A program made the position numbers and the translations under genes. Below are positions 6,014 to 15,186 of a stretch of 64,000 nucleotides of DNA, in pieces. Position 1 is the first letter of the stretch, and each line of letters begins with the position of its first letter. Origin of the DNA: Methylohalomonas lacus (GTDB lineage Bacteria > Pseudomonadota > Gammaproteobacteria > Methylohalomonadales > Methylohalomonadaceae); assembly GCF_024808875.1 (NCBI RefSeq), contig NZ_JANUCT010000005.1:1-64000 (forward strand), given 5' to 3'. The notes under the pieces were generated by a model. The model saw only the letters and a program-made list of their open reading frames with translations. It did no database searches and was not told where the DNA came from.

Positions 6014-8690
6014 CCGTCACCGGATTCGGTTTGTCCGGATCGATATCGTATTTCTTGATCGCCTCGCTGACCCTGGCAACCTCGATTTGTCCTTCATCGG
6101 CCAGTGCCTTGAGTGCGGCGACAACGATGTGGTAGCGATTGACCTCGAAGAATTCACGCAGTTTGGTGCGCGAGTCGCTGCGGCCGAAGCCGTCCGTGCC
6201 AAGCGTGACGTAGTGGCGCGGCACGAACTCGCGGATCTGATCGGCGACGGCCTTGATGTAATCACTGGCGGCGATGACCGGTCCGGTGGTATCGGCCAGC
6301 TGCTGTTCGACGTAGCTGCGGCGCGGTGCTGCCTCCGGGTTCAGTCGGTTCCAGCGCGTGCAATCAAGGCCGTCGCGGCGCAGCTCGTTGAAGCTGGTCG
6401 CGCTCCAGACATCGGCGGCGACGTCGAAATCATTCGTCAGTAATTCGGCGGCGGCGATTGCTTCGCGCAGGATGGTGCCGGCACCGAGCAGCTGTACCCG
6501 CCTGTCGCCCTGCTTGCCGGTCTGCAGCCGGTACAGTCCCCTGATGATGCCGCCCTCGACGCCGTCGGGCAGCGGCGGGTGGTGGTAGTTCTCGTTCATC
6601 AGGGTGATGTAGTAGTAGACGTCCTCGCAGTCGACGAACATGCGCTGCATGCCGTGATGAATGATCACCGCCAGTTCGTAGGCAAATGTCGGGTCGTAGC
6701 TGATGCAGTTGGGCACTGTCGAGGCGAGCAGGTGACTGTGGCCGTCCTGGTGCTGCAGGCCCTCGCCGGCCAGGGTGGTGCGGCCGGCAGTACCGCCGAG
6801 CAGGAAACCGCGCGCCCGACTGTCGCCGGCGGCCCAGCACAGGTCGCCGACGCGCTGGAAGCCGAACATCGAATAGAAAATGAAGAACGGCACCATCTGC
6901 AGGCCGTGTGTACGGTAGGCGGTGGCGGCGGCCAGCCAGGACGATATCGAGCCGGCCTCGGTGATGCCTTCCTCGAGGATCTGGCCCTTTTGATCCTCGC
7001 GATAATACATGACCTGGTCGTGGTCGACCGGCTCGTACAGCTGGCCGACGGCCGAGTAGATCCCCAGCGAACGGAACAGGCCTTCCATGCCGAAAGTGCG
7101 CGCCTCGTCCGGTATGATTGGCACGATGCGGTCACCGAGGTGTTCATCCTTGACCAGGATGTTGAGCAGGCGCACGAACGCCATGGTCGTCGAGATGTCG
7201 CGATCCCCCGAGCCGGCGAGCAGTTTGTCGAACGCCGACAGTGCCGGAATCTGCAACGGTTCGGCGTGCGGCCAGCGGCGGAAGTAGGCGCCGCCGAGTT
7301 CCGCGCGCCGGGCCTTGATGTATTGCACTTCCTCGCTGTCGTCATCAGGCCGGTAGAACGGCGCTTCGCCGATGTCTTCGTCGCTGATGGGGATGTTGAA
7401 GCGGTCGCGGAATTTCTTCAGCGCCGCTTCGTCCATCTTCTTCTGCTGGTGGGTGATGTTCTGGCCCTCGCCGGCTTCGCCCATGCCGTAGCCCTTGACC
7501 GTCTTGGCGAGGATGACGGTGGGCTGGCCCTGGTGGCGGACCGCCTCGGCGTAGGCGGCGTAGACCTTGTGCGGGTCGTGACCGCCGCGGTTCAGGCGCC
7601 AGATGTCCTCGTCGGTCATGTTCGCGACCATGGCCTTGAGTTCCGGGTACTTGCCGAAGAAGTGTTCGCGCACGTAGTCGCCGCTGTGTGCCTTGTAGGC
7701 CTGGTATTCGCCGTCGACACATTCCTCCATACGCTGCTGCAGACGGCCGTGCGTGTCGCGCGCAATCAGCGGATCCCAGTAGGAGCCCCAGATCACCTTG
7801 ATGACGTTCCAGCCGGCGCCGAGGAAGTCGCCCTCGAGTTCCTGAATGATTTTGCCGTTGCCGCGCACCGGTCCGTCGAGACGCTGCAGATTGCAATTGA
7901 CGACGAAGATCAGGTTGTCGAGCTTTTCACGCGCGGCGAGGCCAATTGCGCCCAGCGATTCCGGCTCGTCCATCTCGCCGTCGCCGACGAATGCCCAGAC
8001 CTTGCGGGTCTGTTTTTCGATCAGGCCGCGGTTTTCCAGATAACGCATGAAGCGCGCCTGGTAGATCGCCATGATCGGTGACAGACCCATGGACACGGTC
8101 GGGAATTGCCAGTAGTCCGGCATCAGCCACGGATGCGGATACGATGACAGGCCGCCGCCGTCGACTTCCTCGCGAAAGCGCTGCAGCTGTTCGGCGCCCA
8201 GTTCGCCGCCGATGTAGGAACGCGCGTAGATGCCCGGCGCCGAGTGGCCCTGGATGTAGGCGAGATCGGGCAGGCGGTCGTCAGTCGGCGCGTGCAGGAA
8301 ATGATTCATCAATACATCATAAAGCGTCGCCGACGACGCGAAGCTGGCGATGTGGCCGCCGAGTTCCGGATTGCGGCGGTTGGCCTGTACCACCATGGCC
8401 AGCGCATTCCAGCGGATCAGCGAGCGGATGCGCCATTCGATGGCCGGGTCGCCGGGCGAACGTGCCTCGCGTGACGGCGGGATGGTATTGACGTAGGCGG
8501 TATTGGCGTAGAAGGGCAGGTAGGCGCCGCTGCGGCGGGCTTTCTCGACCAGACGTTCAAGCAGGAAGTGGGCACGCTCCAGACTGTCGCTGGCCATGAC
8601 CGCATCCAGGGATTCCAGCCACTCGCGCGTCTCCTGCGGGTCGACGTCGTCCGGGTCTTGCGGTGCTGAAGCTTGATCGTCGTCGGTCAT
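6009..8690 (-). CDS. aceE: Pyruvate dehydrogenase E1 component (homodimeric type)
   Basis: Thiamine-diphosphate enzyme that decarboxylates pyruvate and reductively acetylates E2. The 893-residue length matches the single-chain gammaproteobacterial E1 (E. coli 887). The thiamine-binding motif runs from GDGEMDEPES to VVNCN (roughly residues 225-260), and a conserved 'IQGHSAPGIYARSY' lies upstream of it. The ATG at 8690 is preferred over a start 12 codons earlier because it matches the MTDDDQ-type opening and has a purine-rich GGGAAAAG stretch before it. The gene leads the aceE-aceF-lpdA operon. No pdhR-type regulator is nearby. Confidence 0.95.
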   Translation of the reverse strand: MTDDDQASAPQDPDDVDPQETREWLESLDAVMASDSLERAHFLLERLVEKARRSGAYLPFYANTAYVNTIPPSREARSPGDPAIEWRIRSLIRWNALAMVVQANRRNPELGGHIASFASSATLYDVLMNHFLHAPTDDRLPDLAYIQGHSAPGIYARSYIGGELGAEQLQRFREEVDGGGLSSYPHPWLMPDYWQFPTVSMGLSPIMAIYQARFMRYLENRGLIEKQTRKVWAFVGDGEMDEPESLGAIGLAAREKLDNLIFVVNCNLQRLDGPVRGNGKIIQELEGDFLGAGWNVIKVIWGSYWDPLIARDTHGRLQQRMEECVDGEYQAYKAHSGDYVREHFFGKYPELKAMVANMTDEDIWRLNRGGHDPHKVYAAYAEAVRHQGQPTVILAKTVKGYGMGEAGEGQNITHQQKKMDEAALKKFRDRFNIPISDEDIGEAPFYRPDDDSEEVQYIKARRAELGGAYFRRWPHAEPLQIPALSAFDKLLAGSGDRDISTTMAFVRLLNILVKDEHLGDRIVPIIPDEARTFGMEGLFRSLGIYSAVGQLYEPVDHDQVMYYREDQKGQILEEGITEAGSISSWLAAATAYRTHGLQMVPFFIFYSMFGFQRVGDLCWAAGDSRARGFLLGGTAGRTTLAGEGLQHQDGHSHLLASTVPNCISYDPTFAYELAVIIHHGMQRMFVDCEDVYYYITLMNENYHHPPLPDGVEGGIIRGLYRLQTGKQGDRRVQLLGAGTILREAIAAAELLTNDFDVAADVWSATSFNELRRDGLDCTRWNRLNPEAAPRRSYVEQQLADTTGPVIAASDYIKAVADQIREFVPRHYVTLGTDGFGRSDSRTKLREFFEVNRYHIVVAALKALADEGQIEVARVSEAIKKYDIDPDKPNPVTV

Positions 8691-8880
8691 GACACGGCTC
8701 TTTTCCCTGGCAGCGGCTACCTGCAACGGCGGACCGTAAGGCTACTATGACACCGTACGGACGCCCGGCACAAGCCCTGGCTCAGCCGGATAAGTCCTTT
8801 TATATCAGCGGTTTATATCACCGGTAAGCGATAGATAGAAAAAATTGAAATTATTTAGACAATCAATTTGAGCTATTAAT

Positions 8881-8899
8881 GCAAATGACTATCATTTCC
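8881..8899 (+). promoter_or_regulatory. Fur-box-like site upstream of the DUF2061 gene
   Basis: The 19 bases GCAAATGACTATCATTTCC match the classical GATAATGATAATCATTATC Fur consensus at 13 of 19 positions, including AAATGA and ATCATT half-sites. The site ends 21 nt before the start codon at 8921, where a repressor could block transcription or ribosome access. It is an inference from sequence alone. It is also close to the divergent aceE start (8690) but nearer to the plus-strand gene. Confidence 0.5.
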
Positions 8900-8920
8900 A
8901 TATCCCAAGGAGATACGGAC

Positions 8921-9139
8921 ATGATTAAGACCCTGACATTCGCAGCCGTACATATGAGCGTCGCCTTCTCGGTGGTCTATCTGACCACGGGCAATCTCGC
9001 GCTCGGCGGCGCCGTCGCACTGATCGAGCCGCTGTGCAACACGGTCGCGTACTTCTTGCACGAGAAGGTCTGGGAACGTGTTCGTCGGCAACGGGATGCA
9101 CTGAAACGGAACCTGTTGGGCGAGTACAGTGCATCTTGA
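8921..9139 (+). CDS. DUF2061 small membrane protein
   Basis: 72-residue protein (MIKTLTFAAVHMSVAFSVVY...) with two hydrophobic segments around a central Gly-rich turn and a basic C-terminal tail containing VWERVRRQRDALKR. This is the layout of DUF2061 proteins, whose function is unknown. The start at 8921 has an AAGGAG ribosome site at 8907-8912, so the longer frame from 8879 is rejected. A Fur-box-like sequence immediately upstream suggests iron-responsive control, which is inference. Confidence 0.75.
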   Translation: MIKTLTFAAVHMSVAFSVVYLTTGNLALGGAVALIEPLCNTVAYFLHEKVWERVRRQRDALKRNLLGEYSAS

Positions 9140-9255
9140 ATATCAGCGCCTGAGAAAACATTGCGCTATTGATGTGATGATTCGTTAAGTCATCGTCTCT
9201 TGTTCGGGTCCGGCTTCAGGTAAACTGGTGCCAATAACAGGAGCCCGGCCAGCAC

Positions 9256-10974
9256 ATGGATTTTCTCAATCAGCTCATCTTTATCGGTGCGGTACTGCTG
9301 TTTACCAGCATCGTCGCCAGTTCGGCGGCCTCGCGCTTCGGTGTACCGTTGCTGCTGGTCTTCCTGGCACTGGGCATGCTGGCCGGTGAAGACGGTTTTG
9401 GCGGCGTCAATTTTGACAACTATGCCACTGCCTACCTGATCAGCACGATCGCGCTCGCCGTCATCCTGTTCGACGGCGGTATGCGCACATCGATCAAGAG
9501 CTTTCGAGTCGGTCTGCGACCGGCGCTGTCACTGGCGACGGTTGGCGTGCTCATCACCGCCGTGGTAACCGGGTTGTTCACCAGTTATATCCTCGGTCTG
9601 CACTGGATGCAGGGTTTGCTGCTGGGGGCCATCGTCGGTTCCACCGATGCCGCCGCGGTGTTTTCACTGCTGCACAGCCATGGCCTGCAACTGAAAGAGC
9701 GTGTTGGTGCCACGCTGGAGATCGAGTCCGGCATCAATGATCCGATGGCCGTGTTTCTGACCATCATCCTGATCGAAATGATCAGTGCCGGCGAAGTCGC
9801 GCCCGGATGGTGGCTGGCCGGTGCCTTTGCCTGGCAGATGGGACTCGGTGCCCTGTTGGGTATCGCCGGCGGTTATCTGTTACTGGCCATCATCAATCGT
9901 CTGACCCTGGCGCTGGGCATGTATCCGCTGCTGGTGCTGGCCGGCGGCCTGATGGTGTATGGCCTAACCAATGTGCTCGGCGGCAGCGGTTACCTGGCCA
10001 TTTATCTCACCGGTCTGCTGCTCGGCAATCAGCCGATGCACTCGCGTCAGAACATTCTGCGGGTTCATGACGGTATGGCCTGGCTGAGCCAGATCGTTCT
10101 GTTCGTCCTGCTGGGGTTGCTGGCGAGCCCGTCAGCAATTGTCGCCGACGCCATTCCGGCGATCAGCGCCGCGCTGGTGCTGATTTTTGTTGCCCGGCCG
10201 TTGGCGACGCTGGTTTGCCTGGCGCCGTTTCGCATGCCATGGCGCGAGATGCTGTTTATCGCCTGGACCGGTCTGCGCGGCGCGGTGCCGATCATTCTGG
10301 CGATATTCCCGTTGCTGGCCGGCCTCGACGGTGCCCAGCACTACTTCAATATCGCTTTCTTTGTCGTGGTGGCCTCGCTGACACTGCAGGGTTGGACTCT
10401 GGCGCCGCTGTCGCGGTTGCTCAGGCTACAGGTACCGCCGAAACCGGCACCGGTGCAGCGTGTGGAGCTCGATATTCCGGTGGCCTCCGGTTACGAACTG
10501 GTGACTTATCACCTGAAGGAAGTAACACCGGTGGTTGGCAAACCGCTGAAGCAGCTGCGCTTGCCCGAAGGCAGCCGGCTGGTGGGTGTACTGCGTGATA
10601 GCAGCTTTCTGCAAAGCGATGGCGAGATGCGGCTGGCGCAGAACGATGGTGTTTACATCGTCTGTCATGAACACACGCTGGAACAGTTGAACAAGCTGTT
10701 TGCTGCCGAGGCCACGCCGGCGCAGCTGGATGACCGCGGCTTCTTCGGCGAATTCGTGCTCGATGGTCAGGCGACGCTGAGTGATGTGGCCATGATGTAT
10801 GGCCTGCAGATTCCGGCGGAGTTACAGAGCCGGACGCTGGCTGAACACCTTACCGGCAGTATGCGCAACCGGCCGGTGGTGGGTGACCGCGTGCGCCTCG
10901 ACAAGGTGCAGCTGGTGGTCCGCGAAATGGACGATGGCCGCGTTGCCCGGGTCGGTATCAGCCTGCATGACTAG
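9256..10974 (+). CDS. nhaP2: K+/H+ antiporter, CPA1 family (NhaP2/CvrA type)
   Basis: Predicted inner membrane cation/proton antiporter of 572 residues. The first ~390 residues form a Na+/H+ exchanger domain of about 12-13 membrane helices, with the ion-site region 'GAIVGSTDAAAVFSLL' and 'ESGINDPMAVFL'. The C-terminal ~170 residues form a soluble TrkA-C-like regulatory region and a further CorC-like module, as in E. coli CvrA and Vibrio NhaP2 (both near 578). Such proteins expel K+ (and sometimes Na+) in exchange for protons, relevant to salt and pH stress. Ion specificity is inferred from family resemblance. The next gene is a CorA-type transporter in the same direction. Confidence 0.85.
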   Translation: MDFLNQLIFIGAVLLFTSIVASSAASRFGVPLLLVFLALGMLAGEDGFGGVNFDNYATAYLISTIALAVILFDGGMRTSIKSFRVGLRPALSLATVGVLITAVVTGLFTSYILGLHWMQGLLLGAIVGSTDAAAVFSLLHSHGLQLKERVGATLEIESGINDPMAVFLTIILIEMISAGEVAPGWWLAGAFAWQMGLGALLGIAGGYLLLAIINRLTLALGMYPLLVLAGGLMVYGLTNVLGGSGYLAIYLTGLLLGNQPMHSRQNILRVHDGMAWLSQIVLFVLLGLLASPSAIVADAIPAISAALVLIFVARPLATLVCLAPFRMPWREMLFIAWTGLRGAVPIILAIFPLLAGLDGAQHYFNIAFFVVVASLTLQGWTLAPLSRLLRLQVPPKPAPVQRVELDIPVASGYELVTYHLKEVTPVVGKPLKQLRLPEGSRLVGVLRDSSFLQSDGEMRLAQNDGVYIVCHEHTLEQLNKLFAAEATPAQLDDRGFFGEFVLDGQATLSDVAMMYGLQIPAELQSRTLAEHLTGSMRNRPVVGDRVRLDKVQLVVREMDDGRVARVGISLHD

Positions 10975-11050
10975 CTGAGTCTGACTGACGCTTGCATGGG
11001 CCGGGCAATGGCGGGCTACACTGGTTATCAAACAAACAGGAAACACAATC

Positions 11051-12205
11051 ATGCGAAACCGGAACAAATGGCACCGCAACAAGGCCTCCGGAAAAATCGG
11101 ACGTGACCACCACCGGCTGGCGCTTCACAAACCACCGGTTGGCGCATCGCCCGGTACGCTGGTTCAGGCCGGTGAGGCAAATGCGGTTAGTATTGTCCTC
11201 ACTGCCTATAGTGAGCACGAACTGGCCGAGCAAGAAATCGATCGACTAGAGCAGTTACGCGACTGGATGGACTTCAAGGGCGTGGTCTGGGTTGACGTCA
11301 GGGGCGTAACTGACCTCGATGCACTGCGGCAGATCGCCGATCTTTTCGAACTACACCCTTTGGTGCTGGAAGACATTGCCCACGTGCACCAGCGTCCGAA
11401 GCTGGAAAGCTACCCCGATCACCTGTTCGTTGTTACTCGCATACCGAACGTGAACGAAGGTACCTTGACAGAACAGGTTTCCTTACTGTTGGGCAACCAC
11501 TTTATCATTACTTTCCAGGAACGGGTCGGTGACTGTTTCGACAATGTGCGTCAGCGGATACGCACCGCCAAGGGCCGCATTCGTTGTTCCGGGTCGGACT
11601 ATCTAGCCTACGCCCTGATCGATGCAGCCACTGATGCCTACTTTCCGCTGCTTGAGAGCTATGCCGACAACCTCGATGTCCTGGAAAATACCGTTATGCG
11701 TTCGGCCGAACGCTTGCCGATCGAGCGCCTGCATGCACTCAAGCGAGATTTGTCAGAATTGCGCCGGGCCATCTGGCCGCAGCGTGACATGCTGGGTATG
11801 CTGCAACGTGATGACAGTGGCCTGATCGGCGACGATCTACATACTTACTTGCGCGACTGTCAGGATCATTCGCTGCAATTGCTGGACATCATCGAGACCT
11901 GCCGTGAAACGGCCGGTTCGCTGATGGAGCTTTACCTGTCCAGCATCAATCTGCGTATGAACGAGACCATGAAGGTCCTCACCATGATCGCTACGATCTT
12001 TATTCCATTGAGCTTTATTGCCAGCGTCTACGGCATGAATTTCGACGGCTCAAACTCGCCATTTAATATGCCGGAACTCGGGTGGTACTACGGTTATCTG
12101 GCCGTGTTGCTGCTGATGCTGTCAGTCTTTGCCGGTTTTCTGGTCTTCTTTATCCGCCGTGGCTGGATTGGCGGACAGCGCCGGTCGGATCAAGATTCCG
12201 GCTGA
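11051..12205 (+). CDS. CorA/ZntB-family divalent cation transporter
   Basis: 384-residue pentameric-type channel protein. A long N-terminal cytoplasmic funnel domain is followed by two membrane helices at the C terminus separated by the signature loop YGMNF (GMN at 328-330). The extracellular segment 'NMPELGW' then leads to the second helix and a basic tail. CorA proteins conduct Mg2+ or Co2+ and ZntB relatives move Zn2+; the sequence does not decide between them. An unusually basic leader (about 1-45) precedes the conserved domain. An AGGAAA ribosome site lies before the ATG. Co-transcription with nhaP2, 76 nt upstream, is possible. Confidence 0.88.
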   Translation: MRNRNKWHRNKASGKIGRDHHRLALHKPPVGASPGTLVQAGEANAVSIVLTAYSEHELAEQEIDRLEQLRDWMDFKGVVWVDVRGVTDLDALRQIADLFELHPLVLEDIAHVHQRPKLESYPDHLFVVTRIPNVNEGTLTEQVSLLLGNHFIITFQERVGDCFDNVRQRIRTAKGRIRCSGSDYLAYALIDAATDAYFPLLESYADNLDVLENTVMRSAERLPIERLHALKRDLSELRRAIWPQRDMLGMLQRDDSGLIGDDLHTYLRDCQDHSLQLLDIIETCRETAGSLMELYLSSINLRMNETMKVLTMIATIFIPLSFIASVYGMNFDGSNSPFNMPELGWYYGYLAVLLLMLSVFAGFLVFFIRRGWIGGQRRSDQDSG

Positions 12206-12220
12206 CTGACGTTTATAACC

Positions 12221-13003
12221 TTAAGTTCGGGTGTGTCCCAGCTGCCATTGCCGGGAGAGGATGTAGCAGCCCCAGGCGATGGCCAGCAGGATGAGTACAC
12301 TGCCAATGCCGTCGAAGACATGGGCAATCTGATGGTCGTATTCGATCATGCCCAGGTCCAGCAGGATGTTTTCCCAGTCATGCATGCCCGGCTTGTCCGC
12401 GCCGGTGCCGCCGCCGAGCAACGGCAGTTCCAGTGCGCGGGCGTCGTTGATGTACGGCGCACAGTCCATGAAACTCTGGCCCAGCCACCATAGCCCGAGC
12501 GCTGCGGCGAACGGGTCCCGCTGTGCGAACAGCATGACCGCCATGACGATCGTCGGCATCAGCAACTGGCCCAGCGTGCCGCCGAGCGTGGTGATGAAGT
12601 GACTGCCGAAGATCATGAAAATGACATGGCCGGCCTCGTGGAAGACCAGATTAATGGCGTGCATGAACGACTGGCCGATGGCGTTGCTCTCGAAGTCCAG
12701 CGAAATGAAATAGGCACCCCAGACGCTGAAGGCCAGCAGTAAAAGCACGCGGCCCCAGAAGCTGATAGCATCGCGCGGTGTATCGACTGTGAAGAGCAGC
12801 TGCTGCAGTTCCACGGCGGTTGCGGCCAGGCGACCGCCGCTGTCGGGTTCGGTATCGAAATTGGCGGCACGCGGTTGTTCTGCCTGAGCGTATTGCTGTT
12901 TCAGCCACTTGCTGAAGATCAGGCCGCAGGCCGGACAGGTATCGGTATGGTGGTCATCCGCGGGACTGCGTTGATGACCGCATTTGGGGCATGTCTGGTA
13001 CAT
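12221..13003 (-). CDS. Zinc-ribbon membrane protein with HEAGH metalloprotease-like motif
   Basis: 260-residue protein of unknown function. Residues 1-30 form a zinc ribbon (Cys5xxCys8 and Cys23xxCys26). A membrane region follows from about 85, with a helix carrying HEAGH (122-126), the zinc-binding signature of M50-type intramembrane proteases. Later hydrophobic segments lie near 140-165 and 230-255. A second conserved M50 motif (NxxPxxxxDG) is not evident, although 'YDHQIAHVFDG' near the end could supply a ligand. It could be a protease or a binding protein that kept the fold. It is the last gene of the operon that begins at 16412. Confidence 0.7.
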   Translation of the reverse strand: MYQTCPKCGHQRSPADDHHTDTCPACGLIFSKWLKQQYAQAEQPRAANFDTEPDSGGRLAATAVELQQLLFTVDTPRDAISFWGRVLLLLAFSVWGAYFISLDFESNAIGQSFMHAINLVFHEAGHVIFMIFGSHFITTLGGTLGQLLMPTIVMAVMLFAQRDPFAAALGLWWLGQSFMDCAPYINDARALELPLLGGGTGADKPGMHDWENILLDLGMIEYDHQIAHVFDGIGSVLILLAIAWGCYILSRQWQLGHTRT

Positions 13004-13043
13004 GCGCTGGCCGTTTACGGGTTGGGTTTGAGCGGTGTTATGT

Positions 13044-13355
13044 TTACTGGGGCGCCTCGGTGCCGCAGTTCCAGCACTCGCCGAACTGGCCCTCGATCAG
13101 TTCGCGGCAGTTGGGGCAGCGCCAGTCACTGGCGTTACCCAGGTCGACCATCAGATCCTTGACGATGCGTTCGGCGCGTTCGTGTTCGTGCTCATGCGTG
13201 ACCCAGACTTCCGGCCACACCTCGTGCGGTGGCAGCTCGCCGACCGCACCGGCCAGGTTCTCGTTCTTCATGAAGCAATGTACGCCGTGCGATTCGAGAA
13301 TGCCCTTGACGTAACCGGCGAGCATGCGGTCCTCGTCACTGTAGACCTTTTTCAT
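13044..13355 (-). CDS. DUF2007-type putative signal-transducing protein with C-terminal zinc finger
   Basis: 103-residue protein. The N-terminal part (MKKVYSDEDRMLAGYVKGIL, then ESHGVHCFMKNENLAGAVG) matches DUF2007, a small ferredoxin-like domain annotated as a putative prokaryotic signal-transducing protein. The C terminus has two Cys pairs, CPNC and CWNC, that should bind zinc. The ATG at 13355 overlaps the TGA of the upstream gene as ATGA, which fixes the start and implies coupled translation. Function unknown. Confidence 0.8.
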   Translation of the reverse strand: MKKVYSDEDRMLAGYVKGILESHGVHCFMKNENLAGAVGELPPHEVWPEVWVTHEHEHERAERIVKDLMVDLGNASDWRCPNCRELIEGQFGECWNCGTEAPQ

Positions 13356-13711
13356 GTCAGCAGTACCCAGATGATGAGCAGCAGGCTGGTGGTGGCCGCC
13401 GCCGCGGCAATGATCAACGCCCACTGGGTGCGGCGGTTGCTGGCCTGCAACGATTCGGCCAGTAGTTCGTTCTGCCGTGCCAGCTGCTCGATGAATTTCA
13501 GTTGCTGGACGTTGGCCTCGTCACCGGCATCGAGACGCTGGTGCAGGCGCTGCAGTTCACTGTTCAGGTCTTCCAGCGATTCGGGCAGCGTATCGGTCGG
13601 TTCCGGATCCGGTGCCAGGCTGCGCTTGCGGATGATGGTCGTCAATCGATCCGCATTCTGCATGATGAGCTGGGCAGTATTGAGAATGGTACTCAATGTG
13701 CCGGGCGTCAT
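13352..13711 (-). CDS. Coiled-coil protein with C-terminal membrane anchor
   Basis: 119-residue protein I do not recognise. A predicted coiled coil rich in Leu, Gln and Glu (about 45-90, SLEDLNSELQRLHQRLD and onward) is followed by one strongly hydrophobic C-terminal helix (about 97-119), so it is probably tail-anchored in the inner membrane with its body in the cytoplasm. It overlaps both neighbours by the 4-nt ATGA arrangement, so it is embedded in the operon. It could be a scaffold or partner of the DUF2007 protein encoded next to it; that is a guess from context. Confidence 0.7.
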   Translation of the reverse strand: MTPGTLSTILNTAQLIMQNADRLTTIIRKRSLAPDPEPTDTLPESLEDLNSELQRLHQRLDAGDEANVQQLKFIEQLARQNELLAESLQASNRRTQWALIIAAAAATTSLLLIIWVLLT

Positions 13712-14472
13712 TGTTTGTCCCGCAGGGCGTTGAGGGCTTCGCCAGCGGCCTGGTTGAGAAACAGGCTGTCGACGCCGACGGTGATCAGGGTGAAGCCCCT
13801 GTCCATGTAAGGTCGCACCGCCTCCGGCGTGATACCGAAAATGCCGAGCTTGATACCTGTCTGGCGGCAGGCGCCGGCGACGGTATCGATGGCTTCAATC
13901 ACCTCGGCGTGTTCGACGTTGCCGATATGGCCGAGACTCGCGGAGAGATCATAGGGGCCGATGAGAATGGCGTCGATGCCCGGCACGGCGGTGATCTCGT
14001 CGATGTTGTCGATCGCGGCCCGACTTTCCGCCTGCAGCACGACCAGCGTCTCGTCATTTGCGGTCGCCAGGTAACGCCCGAAGCCGGGCCCGTAAGCGTG
14101 GGCTCGGCCGACACCGACACCGCGGTTGCCGGCCGGGGCATACTTGGCGGCTGCCACCATGCGCTGGGCATCGGCGGCGTCGTGCACCTGCGGCACGATG
14201 ATGCCGCTGGCACCGGTATCCAGTGCCTTCTTGACCCAGACCGGCTCGGCGGCCGGTACCCGGATGAGGCAGGGGCAGGGTGCTGCGGCCTGCAGCAGCG
14301 TCAGACACTCGCCGGGCATAAAGGCACCATGCTCGGCGTCGAGGAATAGCCAGTCGTAGCCGCAGCCGGCCAGTAACTCGACTACGGCGCTGTTATTGAA
14401 ACCGACCAGCGTACCGATGAGCGTGTCACCGCGACGCAACTGTTCGGCGAAAAGGGCGTGGTCTGGCTGCAT
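13708..14472 (-). CDS. HpcH/HpaI-family aldolase
   Basis: 254-residue class II aldolase of the 2-oxo acid aldolase family, which cleaves compounds such as 4-hydroxy-2-oxoheptanedioate into pyruvate and an aldehyde using a divalent metal. Visible family motifs are 'LDAEHGAF' near 45-52, 'GIIVPQVHDAADA', 'VVLQAES' with the metal-binding Glu, and 'GIDAILIGPYDLSASLG' with the metal-binding Asp. No aromatic catabolism genes are nearby, so the substrate is unknown. It overlaps the next operon gene by ATGA. The start at 14472 lies 11 nt after the upstream stop. Confidence 0.85.
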   Translation of the reverse strand: MQPDHALFAEQLRRGDTLIGTLVGFNNSAVVELLAGCGYDWLFLDAEHGAFMPGECLTLLQAAAPCPCLIRVPAAEPVWVKKALDTGASGIIVPQVHDAADAQRMVAAAKYAPAGNRGVGVGRAHAYGPGFGRYLATANDETLVVLQAESRAAIDNIDEITAVPGIDAILIGPYDLSASLGHIGNVEHAEVIEAIDTVAGACRQTGIKLGIFGITPEAVRPYMDRGFTLITVGVDSLFLNQAAGEALNALRDKQ

Positions 14473-14482
14473 GCAATAAACC

Positions 14483-14806
14483 CTAGCGGCCCATCCTTTC
14501 CAGGCGCCGGTTGCCCGGCTTGTCGGCCGGTTCGCCGTTCATGACGCGATCCGTGAACCAGTCGCCGCTGGACTCGCCATCGCTGTCGGCGGCTGTTTTG
14601 CTGGCAAACCGCTCACAGGTTTCCTCGGCCAGTTTGCGCAGCTCGGCACGTTGGCCGGCGGTCATGTTTGGAAATACTTTGCCGTCGGCCCTGACGGCCA
14701 GCTCGCGTGCCTGGGCGCGGCAGTGATCGGAAGCCTGAGCGGCGCTCGTGAGCGATAGGCACAGCAGGCCAGTCAGGCCGATACTGAAAAGCAATGGTTT
14801 GTTCAT
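14483..14806 (-). CDS. Small secreted protein of unknown function
   Basis: 107 residues with a clear signal peptide (MNKPLLFSIGLTGLLCLSLTS, cleavage after AQA at about 25). The mature part is charged and contains two Cys residues (in SDHCRAQ and EETCERF) that could form a disulfide in the periplasm. I recognise no family. The ATG overlaps the stop of the upstream carboxymuconolactone decarboxylase-like gene as ATGA, so it is an operon member. Confidence 0.65.
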   Translation of the reverse strand: MNKPLLFSIGLTGLLCLSLTSAAQASDHCRAQARELAVRADGKVFPNMTAGQRAELRKLAEETCERFASKTAADSDGESSGDWFTDRVMNGEPADKPGNRRLERMGR

Positions 14807-15171
14807 TCGGTCTCCATGGACTTGAGGGTTTCATTCATGGTGCGCATGGCATTGAATGCCGCCGGGTAACCGATGTAGATCGTCATCTGCACGATGATTT
14901 CGCGGATCTCGTCGACACTCAGCATATTATTTTCCAGTGCGCCGCGGATATGCCAGCCCAGCTGCGGCTGATTGCCGGAAGTTACCAGCGAGGCGAGGGT
15001 GGCGATCTTGCGGGCGCGCTGATCCAGTGCCTCGTTGGTGTACATGTCGCTGAAGCCGTGGCGGATGACATAGTCGCCGAGTTCCGGCGAAAACTGGTCC
15101 AGACTGTCGAGGCCGGCCTTGCCCAGGTGCAGTTCCGCCAGCTCACGGCCCTTGTCGTGTTGGCTGCTCAT
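14803..15171 (-). CDS. Carboxymuconolactone decarboxylase-family protein
   Basis: 122-residue protein matching the CMD fold: 'ELGDYVIRHGFSDMYTNEALDQRARKIATLASL' followed by 'LGWHIRGAL' and 'IREIIVQMTIYIGYPAAFNAM'. It has no Cys, so it lacks the CxxC of AhpD-type peroxidases and belongs with decarboxylase-like or uncharacterised CMD proteins. An AAGGAG site lies about 9 nt before the ATG at 15171. It may act with the HpcH aldolase of the same operon on a small organic acid; that link rests on context only. Confidence 0.85.
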   Translation of the reverse strand: MSSQHDKGRELAELHLGKAGLDSLDQFSPELGDYVIRHGFSDMYTNEALDQRARKIATLASLVTSGNQPQLGWHIRGALENNMLSVDEIREIIVQMTIYIGYPAAFNAMRTMNETLKSMETE

Positions 15172-15186
15172 GATTCATGACTCCTT

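Noticed and set aside
6579-8081. 500-codon open frame on the plus strand
   Set aside because: It lies opposite aceE, whose motifs are unmistakable; high GC content opens antisense frames. No family features.
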